Source: Ferruginibacter albus (lineage in GTDB: Bacteria; Bacteroidota; Bacteroidia; Chitinophagales; Chitinophagaceae). Taken from it: DNA of 64,000 nucleotides. The notes beneath the pieces are model-generated. The model saw only the letters and a program-made list of their open reading frames with translations. It had not been told where the DNA came from and ran no database searches. The DNA lies in assembly GCF_020042285.1 (NCBI RefSeq), contig NZ_CP083388.1, forward strand, positions 620,001-684,000. Reading direction: 5' to 3'. This document shows, in pieces, positions 9,006-18,075 of this stretch (within the stretch, counting starts at the first letter, position 1; every line of letters starts with the position of its first letter). Position numbers and translations under genes: made by a program.

Positions 9006-9662
9006 TCAAACCGTTTGTAAGAGCAGGTCATTAAAATTCTGCAAAGAAGATATCTTCAGATCTGCAGCACTCCATTTAGCATCGGTTAATTGTGCGTGTG
9101 CCGGAATAACTACACATTTCATTCTTGCTGCTTTAACGGCGATCATACCATTAAAGGAATCTTCAAAACAAATACATTCTTCCGGTTGCGAACCCAATGC
9201 TTCTGCGCAATTTAAATACACTTGCGGGTGTGGCTTACCGTAAGCAAGATCTTCTGCCGAATAAATAGCATTAAAATATTCTCCTATTTTTAAATGATTC
9301 ATCACAACATCAATAACTGTTTGCGGCGAAGAAGTAGCCAGTCCAATCTTAAATTTACGGGAGATAAAGAAGTTGAGAATATGCGCTAATCCCGGCATTG
9401 GCTTGCCTTTAGTGATGATCTTTTCTGATACTTTTTGAATGATGCCGATGCGGGCTTCATCAGCATATTGCATAGAGATGTTATGTGCCGCAAACCACCA
9501 TTGCACAAATTCTTTGGTACGCAAACCGGTGGTAATGGCATATTGTTCGTCGGTTACGGTTATATCATAACGTTTAAAAACTTCTGTGGCTGCTTCATTC
9601 CATAAAGGTTCGGAATCGATTAACAAGCCATCCATGTCGAAAATAACAGTGTTTAGTTTCAT
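9006..9662 (-). CDS. HAD superfamily hydrolase, hexitol/2-deoxyglucose-6-phosphatase (YniC/HxpB) type
   Basis: 218 residues, the usual length for this subgroup. Motif I is FDMDGLLIDSEPLW (nucleophile Asp9, acid/base Asp11); motif II is LATSSP near residue 112; the C-terminal motifs include KPHPQVYLNCAEALG and CICFEDSFNGMIAVKAARM. The match to E. coli YniC runs through the cap (residues 16-80), which favours a sugar- or hexitol-phosphate phosphatase over a beta-phosphoglucomutase. The enzyme is cytosolic, and exact substrate is not readable from sequence. The -7 box TATCTTTG ends 5 nt before the ATG, suggesting a leaderless mRNA. Confidence 0.85.
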   Translation of the reverse strand: MKLNTVIFDMDGLLIDSEPLWNEAATEVFKRYDITVTDEQYAITTGLRTKEFVQWWFAAHNISMQYADEARIGIIQKVSEKIITKGKPMPGLAHILNFFISRKFKIGLATSSPQTVIDVVMNHLKIGEYFNAIYSAEDLAYGKPHPQVYLNCAEALGSQPEECICFEDSFNGMIAVKAARMKCVVIPAHAQLTDAKWSAADLKISSLQNFNDLLLQTV

Positions 9663-9667
9663 GCATG

Positions 9668-9675
9668 CAAAGATA
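9668..9675 (-). promoter_or_regulatory. -7 box (TATCTTTG) immediately before the HAD gene start
   Basis: Exact TAnnTTTG on the minus strand with only 5 nt between it and the ATG at 9662. If used, transcription starts at or next to the start codon. Confidence 0.5.
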
Positions 9676-9686
9676 AAAGAGGCATA

Positions 9687-10421
9687 TTACTTTACTGCAA
9701 ATACGACCTTTACTTTATAAACAAGTTTTATTTTTTTAAAATCAATAGAGGGAATATTGTCTACAATTTTCTCTTCCATGAGAATGCCATCTTTAGCTTG
9801 TCTATAATTTATTGCATTTTGATTTACGGAACTGTTTTCAGGTTCACCCGGCTCTTCAATTGTAATAGCTTCTCCAACTTTTTCATTAATCGCATCAGTA
9901 AGATAAATTGCTTTTTCTTTTGCAGCTTTTATTGCTTGAATTTTTAGTTGTTTCCTAAATTCCGATATTTTACTGTGGGAGGTCTTAAATACTCTAAAGT
10001 TAGTAGTAGCCTCATCATCTAAAATGGCAACCAAAGCATCCATTTTTTTTGAACCTTTAAATTTTATCTGATAAGAAATTGTTGAGTATAGATCCGGATC
10101 TTTTTTTCTTTTCTTCCAAAACCATGCTGCATAATTTGTTCCTGAGTAAGAGGCTATGCTAATGGCTGAATCCTCAATATCGACACTTTTACATTTATCT
10201 AAAAAATCGGCTTTTATTTTTTCAAGTTCAACTTTCTCTTCTCCTTTCTTTTTGTATTCTCTTAAATCAATTTGAACATAAATCTCATCCGGAACAATTT
10301 CCATATCGGCAGAACCCGAAACAGTAATTGTTTTAGGATAGGGGTTGCAGGTAGGTTGTGCTTGAGCAAAAACATATATGGAGCTTAAAAGCAAAGTCAG
10401 CATTGATAAGAATGTTTTCAT
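9687..10421 (-). CDS. SIMPL domain (DUF541) exported protein
   Basis: 244 residues from the ATG at 10421, chosen because it opens a clear signal peptide (MKTFLSMLTLLLSSIYVFAQ) and avoids overlap with the divergent gene; a longer frame to 10526 has no such logic. After the signal peptide comes the SIMPL pattern TITVSGSADMEIVPDEIYVQIDL, then long helices and paired strands typical of DUF541 proteins of the cell envelope. Residues 130-160 are Lys-rich. The function of the family is poorly known; several members affect envelope integrity. It is transcribed divergently from the acyltransferase gene. Confidence 0.85.
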   Translation of the reverse strand: MKTFLSMLTLLLSSIYVFAQAQPTCNPYPKTITVSGSADMEIVPDEIYVQIDLREYKKKGEEKVELEKIKADFLDKCKSVDIEDSAISIASYSGTNYAAWFWKKRKKDPDLYSTISYQIKFKGSKKMDALVAILDDEATTNFRVFKTSHSKISEFRKQLKIQAIKAAKEKAIYLTDAINEKVGEAITIEEPGEPENSSVNQNAINYRQAKDGILMEEKIVDNIPSIDFKKIKLVYKVKVVFAVK

Positions 10422-10508
10422 AATTTTATGTTTATTTACGGCAAAGTATAAATTAAAAAAGAAAACAAATACATTTACGTAAGTTAAAAAATCATAAAAA
10501 TTCTTTTC

Positions 10509-11276
10509 ATGCCTGATTGGTTGCAACGAATAAAAGAAACGAGGTTTTTTAAAACTATTTTATACATCATCATCGGGATGTTTTCTTATCCCGGTATCAA
10601 TATTATCAACAAGCTTACAATAAAAGGAACAGAAAATCTGGAAAACCTTCCTAAGAAAAATGTGTTGTTCGTAAGCAATCATCAAACCTATTTTGCAGAC
10701 GTAATTACATTCATACACATTTTCTGTGCAGTAAGCTGGCGTAAGAGAAATAAACTGGGAGTGCCTTATTATCTGCTTTGGCCGTTTACACGGGTTAAAT
10801 ATGTGGCTGCCGAAGAAACCATGCGGAAGAATTGGCTGAGTAAACTGTTTACTATGGCAGGCGCTATAACGGTAAAGCGTACCTGGGTAAAAGATGGCAA
10901 AGAAGTAAGAAGAAATTTAGACCCAAGCGATACAAGAAATATAGAACGGGCATTAAAAGATAATTGGATCATTACATTTCCTCAAGGCACTACCAAACCA
11001 TTTGCTCCGGGAAGAAAAGGAACAGCATTTATCATTAAACACAGTCGCCCAATTGTAATTCCTGTTGTTATCAGCGGCTTTTGGCGGGCATTCAATAAAA
11101 AAGGATTGAAGTTTAAAAAGAAAGGAACTTTGTTGTCTGTTACGTTTAAGCCACCGATGGTTATTAATTATGATGATACCACCGAAAATATTTTAGCACA
11201 GGTAATGGATGCAATTGAACAAAGTAAAGAGTACATGCTGAAAGGCCGCCATCATCACGCTACTGCAAATATTTAG
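10509..11276 (+). CDS. 1-acyl-sn-glycerol-3-phosphate acyltransferase-like protein (PlsC family)
   Basis: 255 residues. A hydrophobic N-terminal segment (about 14-32) is followed by the acyltransferase block NVLFVSNHQTYFADV. The spacing is His58-x5-Asp64 instead of the usual H-x4-D. The second block reads FPQGTTKPF (157-165), where most relatives have FPEGT. Later residues include GTAFIIKHSRPIVIPVVISG, which matches the typical fourth block. It probably acylates lysophosphatidic acid or a related lysolipid at the inner membrane, but the altered motifs make the exact acceptor uncertain. It lies alone between divergent and convergent neighbours. Confidence 0.75.
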   Translation: MPDWLQRIKETRFFKTILYIIIGMFSYPGINIINKLTIKGTENLENLPKKNVLFVSNHQTYFADVITFIHIFCAVSWRKRNKLGVPYYLLWPFTRVKYVAAEETMRKNWLSKLFTMAGAITVKRTWVKDGKEVRRNLDPSDTRNIERALKDNWIITFPQGTTKPFAPGRKGTAFIIKHSRPIVIPVVISGFWRAFNKKGLKFKKKGTLLSVTFKPPMVINYDDTTENILAQVMDAIEQSKEYMLKGRHHHATANI

Positions 11277-11322
11277 CAAATTAAATTTACTTGTTGCTTC
11301 ATGGGCTTCTTGCCTGTCTGCC

Positions 11323-11844
11323 TTAATCTTTACTTCCGATAAATAAAGCTCTCAACTCTTCTGCATCCTGGGGTTTCATTTTGCCCCCTAATATCAAACG
11401 CAATTGTCTTCTTCTTAACGCACCTTCGTACAATCTTTTTTCATCTTCTGTTTCCGGTATAATTTGATGTGCAATAGCCGCCGGTTTGCCCGTAGGATTT
11501 AAAGCTACAAAGGTGTAATACGCTTCATTGCTTTTATATTTTTGTTGCATCAATGAATCTTCACCCCATACCTTTAAATGTACTTCCATGCTGCTGGTGA
11601 ATGCCCGGGTTACTTTTGCTTCTATATGAACAACATTGCCGATTTTAATCGGGTTTTCAAAAGAAATATTATCTACAGATGCAGTAACTACGGGTGCCCC
11701 ACAATGCTTGGTAGCAGCCAATGCAGCAGCAATGTCCATCCAATACATTAATCGACCGCCCATTAAATTATTGAAAAGATTGGTATCATTCGGTAATACC
11801 AATTCTGTCATTATTATTAAAGAATCTCCTGGCTTTTTATCCAT
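11323..11844 (-). CDS. Acyl-CoA thioesterase, hotdog fold
   Basis: 173 residues from the ATG at 11844; an upstream in-frame ATG at 11883 adds a stretch that looks like untranslated DNA and contains the near-consensus -7 box TATCTTTA. The segment TNLFNNLMGGRLMYWMDIAAALAA is the typical YciA/BFIT-type hotdog helix with the catalytic Asp, and VTASVDNISFENPIKIGNVV is the following central strand. The C-terminal tail (about 125-173) is charged. It is expected to hydrolyse acyl-CoA to fatty acid and CoA in the cytosol. Its convergent neighbour is the PlsC-like gene, consistent with lipid metabolism but not proof of a link. Confidence 0.88.
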   Translation of the reverse strand: MDKKPGDSLIIMTELVLPNDTNLFNNLMGGRLMYWMDIAAALAATKHCGAPVVTASVDNISFENPIKIGNVVHIEAKVTRAFTSSMEVHLKVWGEDSLMQQKYKSNEAYYTFVALNPTGKPAAIAHQIIPETEDEKRLYEGALRRRQLRLILGGKMKPQDAEELRALFIGSKD

Positions 11845-11918
11845 AAAAATATTTATGTAAAGATACTGAAAGCATATAGGCATCTGTTATTAAAAAAGAA
11901 TTTTAGTAGATTTAGTAA

Positions 11919-13139
11919 ATGATTTCTTTCGACAATACCGAATATGCTTTTGCCGGCAAATCAAAAATGGAATTAAAGAAAACATATTTTCTTTTTTCTA
12001 TCATGAATATTCCATGGCTGATCAAGTTAGGGTTGAAGATCACTCCGCTTGCTATCAAGAATAAATTTCCTTTCATCAAGCCAACCATAAGAAACACCAT
12101 CTTTCACCAATTTGTTGGAGGTGAAACATTAGAGCAAACAGCAAAAGTTGCTAATAAGCTACAGCAATATAATGTGCAGGTTATTTTAGATTATGGTGCA
12201 GAAGGAGGGCAGGACGGCGAACAAGGTTTTGATTTTGCAATGGATGAATTTATTCGTGTAATTAATTATGCGGCCACGCAAAAAAATATTCCATTCATGA
12301 GTATTAAAATAACAGCATTGGCACGCTTTGATTTGCTGGAAAAGATGGATGCAATGATGAATGATGATGAGGAAGGTTTATTCAAACGTTACGCTAAAGC
12401 TATCCAAAATTTGACTACTGATGAACAGGAAGAATGGGACAAAGTATGTGTGCGGGTATTGCTTATTTGTGAAGCCGCACAAAAAAACAATATTGGAGTT
12501 TTAATAGATGCCGAAGAAACCTGGATCCAGGATCCGGTAGATGCTTTAGCAGAAATAATGATGGAAAAATTCAATCAACAAAAACCGGTTGTTTATAATA
12601 CGGTTCAATTATATCGGCATGATAGATTACAGTTTTTAAAAGATTCATTTGAAACAGCAACGATAAAAAATTTTGTACTGGCGGTCAAATTAGTTCGTGG
12701 CGCTTATATGGAAAAAGAACGTAAACGGGCAGACGAAAATCAGTATCCATCACCTATTCAGCCGGATAAATCATCTACAGATAAAGATTATAATGCTGCT
12801 ATTGATTTTTGTTTTGGGAATATAGACAATGTCTCTTTTATCGTTGCATCGCACAATGAACAAAGTTGTATGCTGGCAGCGGAAATAGCAGAGAAAAAGA
12901 CTATTGCAGCAGATCATCCACACCTCCATTTTTCTCAGCTGTATGGAATGAGTGATAACATAAGTTTTAACCTGGCAAAAGCAGGATTTAATGTAAGCAA
13001 GTACATTCCTTTTGGTCCAATTAAAGATGTAATTCCTTATTTAATGAGAAGAGCGCAGGAAAACTCCAGTGTTGGCGGACAATCAGGACGAGAGCTAAGT
13101 TTGATCGAAAAAGAATTAAAAAGAAGGAAAATAGGATAA
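11919..13139 (+). CDS. Proline dehydrogenase (PRODH, stand-alone)
   Basis: 406 residues, a single-domain enzyme without the P5C dehydrogenase part of PutA. The barrel signatures are present: LDYGAEGG near residue 90, MSIKITALARFDLL near 128, GVLIDAEETW near 190, KLVRGAYMEKERKRA near 261 and the C-terminal YLMRRAQENSS, where the paired Arg bind the proline carboxylate. It oxidises proline to pyrroline-5-carboxylate with FAD and passes electrons to quinones. The layout resembles the eukaryote-like monofunctional form common in Bacteroidota. No partner P5C dehydrogenase is in the window. Confidence 0.92.
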   Translation: MISFDNTEYAFAGKSKMELKKTYFLFSIMNIPWLIKLGLKITPLAIKNKFPFIKPTIRNTIFHQFVGGETLEQTAKVANKLQQYNVQVILDYGAEGGQDGEQGFDFAMDEFIRVINYAATQKNIPFMSIKITALARFDLLEKMDAMMNDDEEGLFKRYAKAIQNLTTDEQEEWDKVCVRVLLICEAAQKNNIGVLIDAEETWIQDPVDALAEIMMEKFNQQKPVVYNTVQLYRHDRLQFLKDSFETATIKNFVLAVKLVRGAYMEKERKRADENQYPSPIQPDKSSTDKDYNAAIDFCFGNIDNVSFIVASHNEQSCMLAAEIAEKKTIAADHPHLHFSQLYGMSDNISFNLAKAGFNVSKYIPFGPIKDVIPYLMRRAQENSSVGGQSGRELSLIEKELKRRKIG

Positions 13140-13201
13140 TAAGCAATAAACATCTTTGAAAAAATAAAATAAGGCTTTACATTGGTATAAAATTTTGCAA
13201 T

Positions 13202-13672
13202 ATGGAAGAAAATAAATCAAAGTTACCGGGCAATTTAAATGCACTAACCATTTTGACTTTTATAGGATGTGCTGTAGGATTAATATTTACTCTTGCTACG
13301 CCTTATCTTATGAAATTTTCTTTGAACATGATGAACAAAGCAATGGAGAATCCTGACAACGTTAACGCCAAACAAATGGCTCAAATGCAGGAAGCAAGAC
13401 CGGCAATGGAAGCAGTAATGAATAATTCCACATCAATAATAATTGTTGGAATTATAGGAATTGCGTTATGCTTTATTGGCGCATTAAACATGCGTAAGCT
13501 TAAAAAAGACGGTTTTATTTTTTACGTACTGGGTCAAATAATACCTCTTGTCGGTAGTTATATCATATTAGGCAAATATGCGTTTTCTGATTGGAAAAGT
13601 TTTATAGGAATATTGATTCCTATTGTATTCATCGTTCTTTATGCTAATCACCGGAAGTATATGGTAAATTAA
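13202..13672 (+). CDS. Small membrane protein, unknown function
   Basis: 156 residues. Hydrophobic segments lie at about 16-38, 76-96, 104-124 and 130-148, with a methionine-rich, glutamine/asparagine-rich loop between the first two (MNKAMENPDNVNAKQMAQM). I recognise no domain. It begins 62 nt after the proline dehydrogenase gene and ends 1 nt before the convergent periplasmic-binding-like gene. The tight convergent ends leave no room for a terminator between them. Confidence 0.65.
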   Translation: MEENKSKLPGNLNALTILTFIGCAVGLIFTLATPYLMKFSLNMMNKAMENPDNVNAKQMAQMQEARPAMEAVMNNSTSIIIVGIIGIALCFIGALNMRKLKKDGFIFYVLGQIIPLVGSYIILGKYAFSDWKSFIGILIPIVFIVLYANHRKYMVN

Positions 13673-13673
13673 A

Positions 13674-14846
13674 TTACCAGGCTTTTGAAATAATGCCGTT
13701 CAGGCTTTTTACAAAATACAAATGCTTATTCTCAAAGTAATCGGGCTGAGTGCTTTCTTTGTTTAATTCGATCGGGCGGAAATTAAAATCAGAAAAAACT
13801 TTGTACGTATTGTCATTTAAATGTTGCATCAAATCATCAGGATGCAATAGTAAAAGCTTGGTAAAAAGGTAGGTTGCTTCAAACCCTTTAAATGACATGT
13901 CGCTTGGTCTTCCTTTATACCGTTCAGCATAAGCGCCGGTTAGTATTTTACTGTAATCATCCCATTTATTATTAAAATAAGGAGAGGTGTAATAAACAGG
14001 GAAATCTTTCAGATCTTTCTTTGCCAGCACTTTAAAACCATCCCAATTCGGCATCCCGATCAATGTAATAGGATAGGTTTGATTCAATTCATTGCAGGCG
14101 TACATCAAACTGGAACAAAATGTTTCATCCAGACTACCACCAATAATAACTGTGTGTCGGTTGCTGTCCAATTTTTGTTTTAATATATCCGAGCTTAGTT
14201 CGTTGTCGTACACCAGTGTTTGAATATTCAACAATGGTTTACCATCCTGCTCATTTATTTTTTTTATATAGCCTGCGATCCTGTCTTCCTGTGTGCCTTT
14301 TTTGCGAACAAGAAATAGCTTATCGGTACCATGATTTTGTAATAGATAGCTAAAGATCGCTTCGCAATGTGATTTTAATGTAGAGTTTACAATTACTAAG
14401 TAAGGATTGTCTGTAATACCGCCATCATTGGGATAAGTAACGGAAATAAACGGAATGTGTTTTTGTGACGCAAATGCTGCCAACTCTTTATATTCTTCGT
14501 CTTTAACAGAACCTATAATTAAATTCAGTGCATCTAATTTTTTATTCTTTATTAGTTCGGAAACAGGGTCGCTATAAGATTTTGAATCGTAAACAGCAGC
14601 ATTAACAGTAGCGCCGTTTATATCCATTGAATCCAAGGCTATTTCAGCACCCTGTACAAAGTCCAATCCCGGTATAATAAACTTGGGAATGCCTTGTTTA
14701 TACAAAAACGTTTGATTGTTAAAAACAGAATCTAAATAAAGCGGCGCAAAAATTCCAACATGATAAGTCTTTGAATTAGTCTGGGCAATTAGTGTATGAC
14801 TAATCGTTAGTAATAAAACAATCGCTAAACAAACTCTTCTTATCAT
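13674..14846 (-). CDS. Exported type I periplasmic-binding-fold protein (ABC substrate-binding-like)
   Basis: 390 residues with a signal peptide (about 1-21, ending TLIAQ). The rest matches the two-lobed receptor fold of branched-chain amino acid binding proteins: HVGIFAPLYLDS, then IIGSVKDEEYKELAAFAS, IPFISVTYPNDGG and a C-terminal lobe with FKGFEATYLFTKLLL. No permease or ATPase genes are nearby, and relatives in Bacteroidota often carry LysM repeats instead of serving transport; no LysM is seen here. It lies downstream of guaA on the same strand, with R1 copy C in the gap. The ligand is unknown. Confidence 0.75.
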   Translation of the reverse strand: MIRRVCLAIVLLLTISHTLIAQTNSKTYHVGIFAPLYLDSVFNNQTFLYKQGIPKFIIPGLDFVQGAEIALDSMDINGATVNAAVYDSKSYSDPVSELIKNKKLDALNLIIGSVKDEEYKELAAFASQKHIPFISVTYPNDGGITDNPYLVIVNSTLKSHCEAIFSYLLQNHGTDKLFLVRKKGTQEDRIAGYIKKINEQDGKPLLNIQTLVYDNELSSDILKQKLDSNRHTVIIGGSLDETFCSSLMYACNELNQTYPITLIGMPNWDGFKVLAKKDLKDFPVYYTSPYFNNKWDDYSKILTGAYAERYKGRPSDMSFKGFEATYLFTKLLLLHPDDLMQHLNDNTYKVFSDFNFRPIELNKESTQPDYFENKHLYFVKSLNGIISKAW

Positions 14847-14879
14847 ATTATTCGCTTCAATAAAAGTTCAATAGTAGTA

Positions 14880-14938
14880 ATGCTGATGAACGTAATGTGA
14901 CACAACAATGTTTAATAGTAATACTTATGTCTGATGCA
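14880..14938 (+). repeat. Dispersed intergenic element R1, copy C
   Basis: ATGCTGATGAACG, then ATGTGACACAACAATG, then TTTAATAGTAATACT. It shares ATGTTTAATAGTA exactly with copy E. Located between guaA and the binding-fold gene, 34 nt upstream of the latter's ATG and opposite to both genes in orientation. Confidence 0.7.
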
Positions 14939-14983
14939 TAATAAACACAATTGTTATTACTAATTATTCATTATTAATTAAGA

Positions 14984-16519
14984 TTACTCCCATTCAATGG
15001 TTGCCGGCGGTTTGCTGCTTATATCATACACCACACGATTAATGCCTCGTACATTATTGATTATCTCGTTTGATATATCAGCTAAAAAATCATAAGGTAA
15101 ATGCGCCCAATCAGCCGTCATTCCATCAACGGATGTAACCGCTCTTAGTGCTACTGTATATTCATACGTTCTTTCATCACCCATTACGCCAACACTTTTT
15201 ACCGGCAACAAAATAGTACCTGCCTGCCATACTTCTGAATATAAATTCGCTTTTTTCAAGCCATTAATATAAATATCATCAGCATCCTGCAACAACCGTA
15301 CCTTTTCTTCTGTAATCTCTCCTAAAATTCTAATGGCTAATCCCGGACCGGGAAAAGGATGACGGAAGATGAGATCCGGTGGAATTCCTAATTCCAATCC
15401 AACACGACGAACTTCATCTTTGAATAAATAACGCAAAGGCTCTACCAGGCCTAATTTCATTTTTTCAGGTAAACCACCTACGTTGTGATGAGATTTGATT
15501 GTTACAGAAGGTCCATGCACTGAAACAGACTCGATTACATCAGGATAAATAGTACCCTGACCTAGCATCTCAATGCCTGTTAATTGCTTTGCTTCTTCAT
15601 CAAAAATTTCTATAAAGCCGCCGCCGATAATTTTTCTTTTTTCTTCAGGATCAGTTTTCCATTTCAACTTATTGTAAAAATGTTCTTTGGCATCTACACC
15701 TTTTACATTTAATCCAAGATGTTTGTAAGTTTCTAATACTTGTCCAAATTCATTTTTACGTAATACGCCGTTATCAACAAAAATTCCAAACAGGTTTTTG
15801 CCAATCGCTTTGTTGATCAATGTTGCAGCAACAGTGCTATCCACGCCACCGCTTAATGCCATGATCACTTTTTTATCACCTATCTGTTGCTTTAATGCTT
15901 CTACTGTTTCGGTAATAAAATGTGCCGGGGTCCAGTCCTGGTGGCATCCGCAAATATTTACTAAAAAGTTCCTGATGATTTTTTTGCCTTCGGCAGAATG
16001 ATATACTTCCGGATGAAACTGTAATCCATATAAAGGATTGCCTTGTTCACTGTTACGCATAAACGCAGCAACAGGAATGCTATCGGTAGTTCCCAGCAAT
16101 TCAAATCCTGCAGGTAATTCTTTAATAGTATCGCTGTGGCTCATCCACACTTGAGATGTTGTGGAAATGTTTTGCAGTAGTGCATCTTCTTTCTGTAATT
16201 GTAAAATCGCTCGACCGTATTCACGTTTAGCACTTTTATCTACTCTTCCGCCAAATAATTTGGCAGTTAATTGAGCACCGTAACAAACACCTAAAACAGG
16301 TAATTTATCAGCCATTGACTTCACATCAACAGTTGGAGCTTTATCTTCATTTACTGAAAAAGGAGAACCGGAAAGAATAATACCTTTCAAGCCTTCTTCG
16401 TATTTTACTTCTTTGTGATATGGGGTTATTTCGCAATAAACATTGGCTTCACGAACCGCACGGGCTATTAACTGTGTGTATTGAGAGCCGAAATCGAGAA
16501 TAAGAATTTTTTCCGTCAT
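14984..16519 (-). CDS. guaA: GMP synthase (glutamine-hydrolysing)
   Basis: 511 residues, full length. The class I glutamine amidotransferase domain comes first, with the nucleophile Cys79 in GVCYGAQL and His/Glu in [10 protein letters not shown] near residue 170. The ATP-pyrophosphatase domain follows with the PP-loop [10 protein letters not shown] near 219. The C-terminal dimerisation domain ends with the conserved PPATIEWE. It converts XMP to GMP with glutamine and ATP. The upstream region has TACCTTCG (one mismatch to the -7 consensus) 7 nt before the ATG. It is transcribed divergently from the glutamine synthetase-like gene, 102 nt apart. Confidence 0.97.
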   Translation of the reverse strand: MTEKILILDFGSQYTQLIARAVREANVYCEITPYHKEVKYEEGLKGIILSGSPFSVNEDKAPTVDVKSMADKLPVLGVCYGAQLTAKLFGGRVDKSAKREYGRAILQLQKEDALLQNISTTSQVWMSHSDTIKELPAGFELLGTTDSIPVAAFMRNSEQGNPLYGLQFHPEVYHSAEGKKIIRNFLVNICGCHQDWTPAHFITETVEALKQQIGDKKVIMALSGGVDSTVAATLINKAIGKNLFGIFVDNGVLRKNEFGQVLETYKHLGLNVKGVDAKEHFYNKLKWKTDPEEKRKIIGGGFIEIFDEEAKQLTGIEMLGQGTIYPDVIESVSVHGPSVTIKSHHNVGGLPEKMKLGLVEPLRYLFKDEVRRVGLELGIPPDLIFRHPFPGPGLAIRILGEITEEKVRLLQDADDIYINGLKKANLYSEVWQAGTILLPVKSVGVMGDERTYEYTVALRAVTSVDGMTADWAHLPYDFLADISNEIINNVRGINRVVYDISSKPPATIEWE

Positions 16520-16621
16520 GGTGGTGCGAAGGTAAATAATTCGGATTTAAAAGAGGTTTATCAATTCCAATTCTTAGCCATTAAGTAATTATCTTTATTG
16601 CCATTTTAAAGTTGTGCAGAA

Positions 16622-17977
16622 ATGACTGAAAAAGAGATCATAGAAATTATAGAAAGCAGCGAAAGTAATCACATAAAGGTTGCTGTTACTGATATCGATG
16701 GCGTGCTGCGAGGCAAAATAATTAACAAGCAGAAATTTTTTAAAGCTGTAAAAGACGGCTTCGGCTTTTGCAATGTGATTTTTGGATGGGATATAAATGA
16801 TGCCTGTTATGACGAAAGTGATGTAAGCGGATGGCACACCGGTTATCCCGATTCAATTGCTACAATTGATTTAAATACATTGCGCCATGTTCCGTGGAAT
16901 GAAAATATTCCTTTCTTTTTGGCTGATTTCAGCAATGCAAAAGATGTAAATGTTGCCTGTCCCAGAACATTATTAAAAAAGATAAAACAGCAGGCGGATG
17001 ATGCAGGTTATGCTACATTGTTTGCAAAAGAATTTGAGTGGTTTAATTTTAAAGAAACACCCCAATCTTTATACGAAAAGAACTTTACCAACTTGCAACC
17101 ACTAACACCGGGAATGTTTGGTTATTCGTTGTTGCGTACCTCTCAATACCAATCTTTTTATAACGATATATTTAATTTGTTGCGCAGGTTCCATGTGCCG
17201 TTGGAAGGGTTGCATACAGAAACCGGTCCGGGTGTATACGAAGCAGCTATTGAATATACCGATGCCTTGGAAGCAGCAGACAGAGCAGTGTTATTTAAAA
17301 CTGCTGTAAAAGAAATTGCTTATCGACATGAATTAGTTGCAACATTTATGGCAAAGTGGAACAGCAGTTTACCCGGTTGCAGCGGACATATTCATCAAAA
17401 TTTATTAAGCGTAAATGGTGAAGAGAATTTGTTTTACGATGAAAAAGAGAAAGATGGCATTAGTAAATTAATGCAACATTATATAGCCGGACAATTATAT
17501 TGTTTGCCTTTTATTATGCCGATGTATGCACCTACTACCAATAGCTATAAGCGTTATGTAGAAGGAGCCTGGGCATCTACTTCTATTAGCTGGGCAATAG
17601 AAAACCGTACAACGGCGTTGCGTGTAATTAACCAAACACCGATGCATACACGATTGGAAACACGAGTGCCCGGTGCTGATGCCAATCCTTATTTATCTAT
17701 TGCTGCAAGTTTAGCATCAGGATTGTATGGTATTAAAAATAAATTACCATTAACAATTGCTGCAACAAAAGGAAATGAGTACGAAAACACCCATTCGCAA
17801 AAATTGCCCAAAACATTGCAGGAAGCAACCACGGCAATGAAAGATTCACCTGTTGCAAAAGAATTGTTTGGAGAGGCTTTTGTAAATCATTTTATTTTAA
17901 CAAGAGAGTGGGAGTGTAAGCAGGTAGTAGAAAGTGAACCCAACGCAGAATTAAAAAGATATTTTGAGATTGTCTGA
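16622..17977 (+). CDS. Glutamine synthetase family protein (GSI-like, possibly gamma-glutamyl amine ligase)
   Basis: 451 residues. The N-terminal beta-grasp part reads VAVTDIDGVLRGKIINKQKF and the catalytic part follows. Metal- and substrate-site motifs are FAKEFEWFNF (about 138), EGLHTETGPGVYEAAI (about 196) and GCSGHIHQNL (about 257); the adenylate-loop region is SYKRYVEGAWAPT-like (YKRYVEGAWAST). The family includes true glutamine synthetase and relatives that glutamylate amines such as PuuA. The short N-terminus and absence of the Tyr adenylylation region favour a PuuA/GlnT-like ligase, but this is not certain. A phosphotransferase-like gene follows on the same strand. Confidence 0.8.
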   Translation: MTEKEIIEIIESSESNHIKVAVTDIDGVLRGKIINKQKFFKAVKDGFGFCNVIFGWDINDACYDESDVSGWHTGYPDSIATIDLNTLRHVPWNENIPFFLADFSNAKDVNVACPRTLLKKIKQQADDAGYATLFAKEFEWFNFKETPQSLYEKNFTNLQPLTPGMFGYSLLRTSQYQSFYNDIFNLLRRFHVPLEGLHTETGPGVYEAAIEYTDALEAADRAVLFKTAVKEIAYRHELVATFMAKWNSSLPGCSGHIHQNLLSVNGEENLFYDEKEKDGISKLMQHYIAGQLYCLPFIMPMYAPTTNSYKRYVEGAWASTSISWAIENRTTALRVINQTPMHTRLETRVPGADANPYLSIAASLASGLYGIKNKLPLTIAATKGNEYENTHSQKLPKTLQEATTAMKDSPVAKELFGEAFVNHFILTREWECKQVVESEPNAELKRYFEIV

Positions 17978-18064
17978 ACCAGGATTTAGCTGATTTTTAT
18001 GATTCAACTGATTGTAATTACTAATTCATCTCAGGGAATTATTAATTATCCATTATTAATTATT
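17978..18064. repeat. AT-rich intergenic stretch with short direct repeats
   Basis: Contains ACCAGGATTTAGCTGATTTT and related GATTnnACTGATT steps, then TAATTATCCATTATTAATTA. The second string recurs with one change near 14960, after guaA (TAATTATTCATTATTAATTA). Such stretches are frequent between genes in Bacteroidota as far as I recall. No clear hairpin. Confidence 0.4.
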
Positions 18065-18075
18065 AATTAAGAAGA

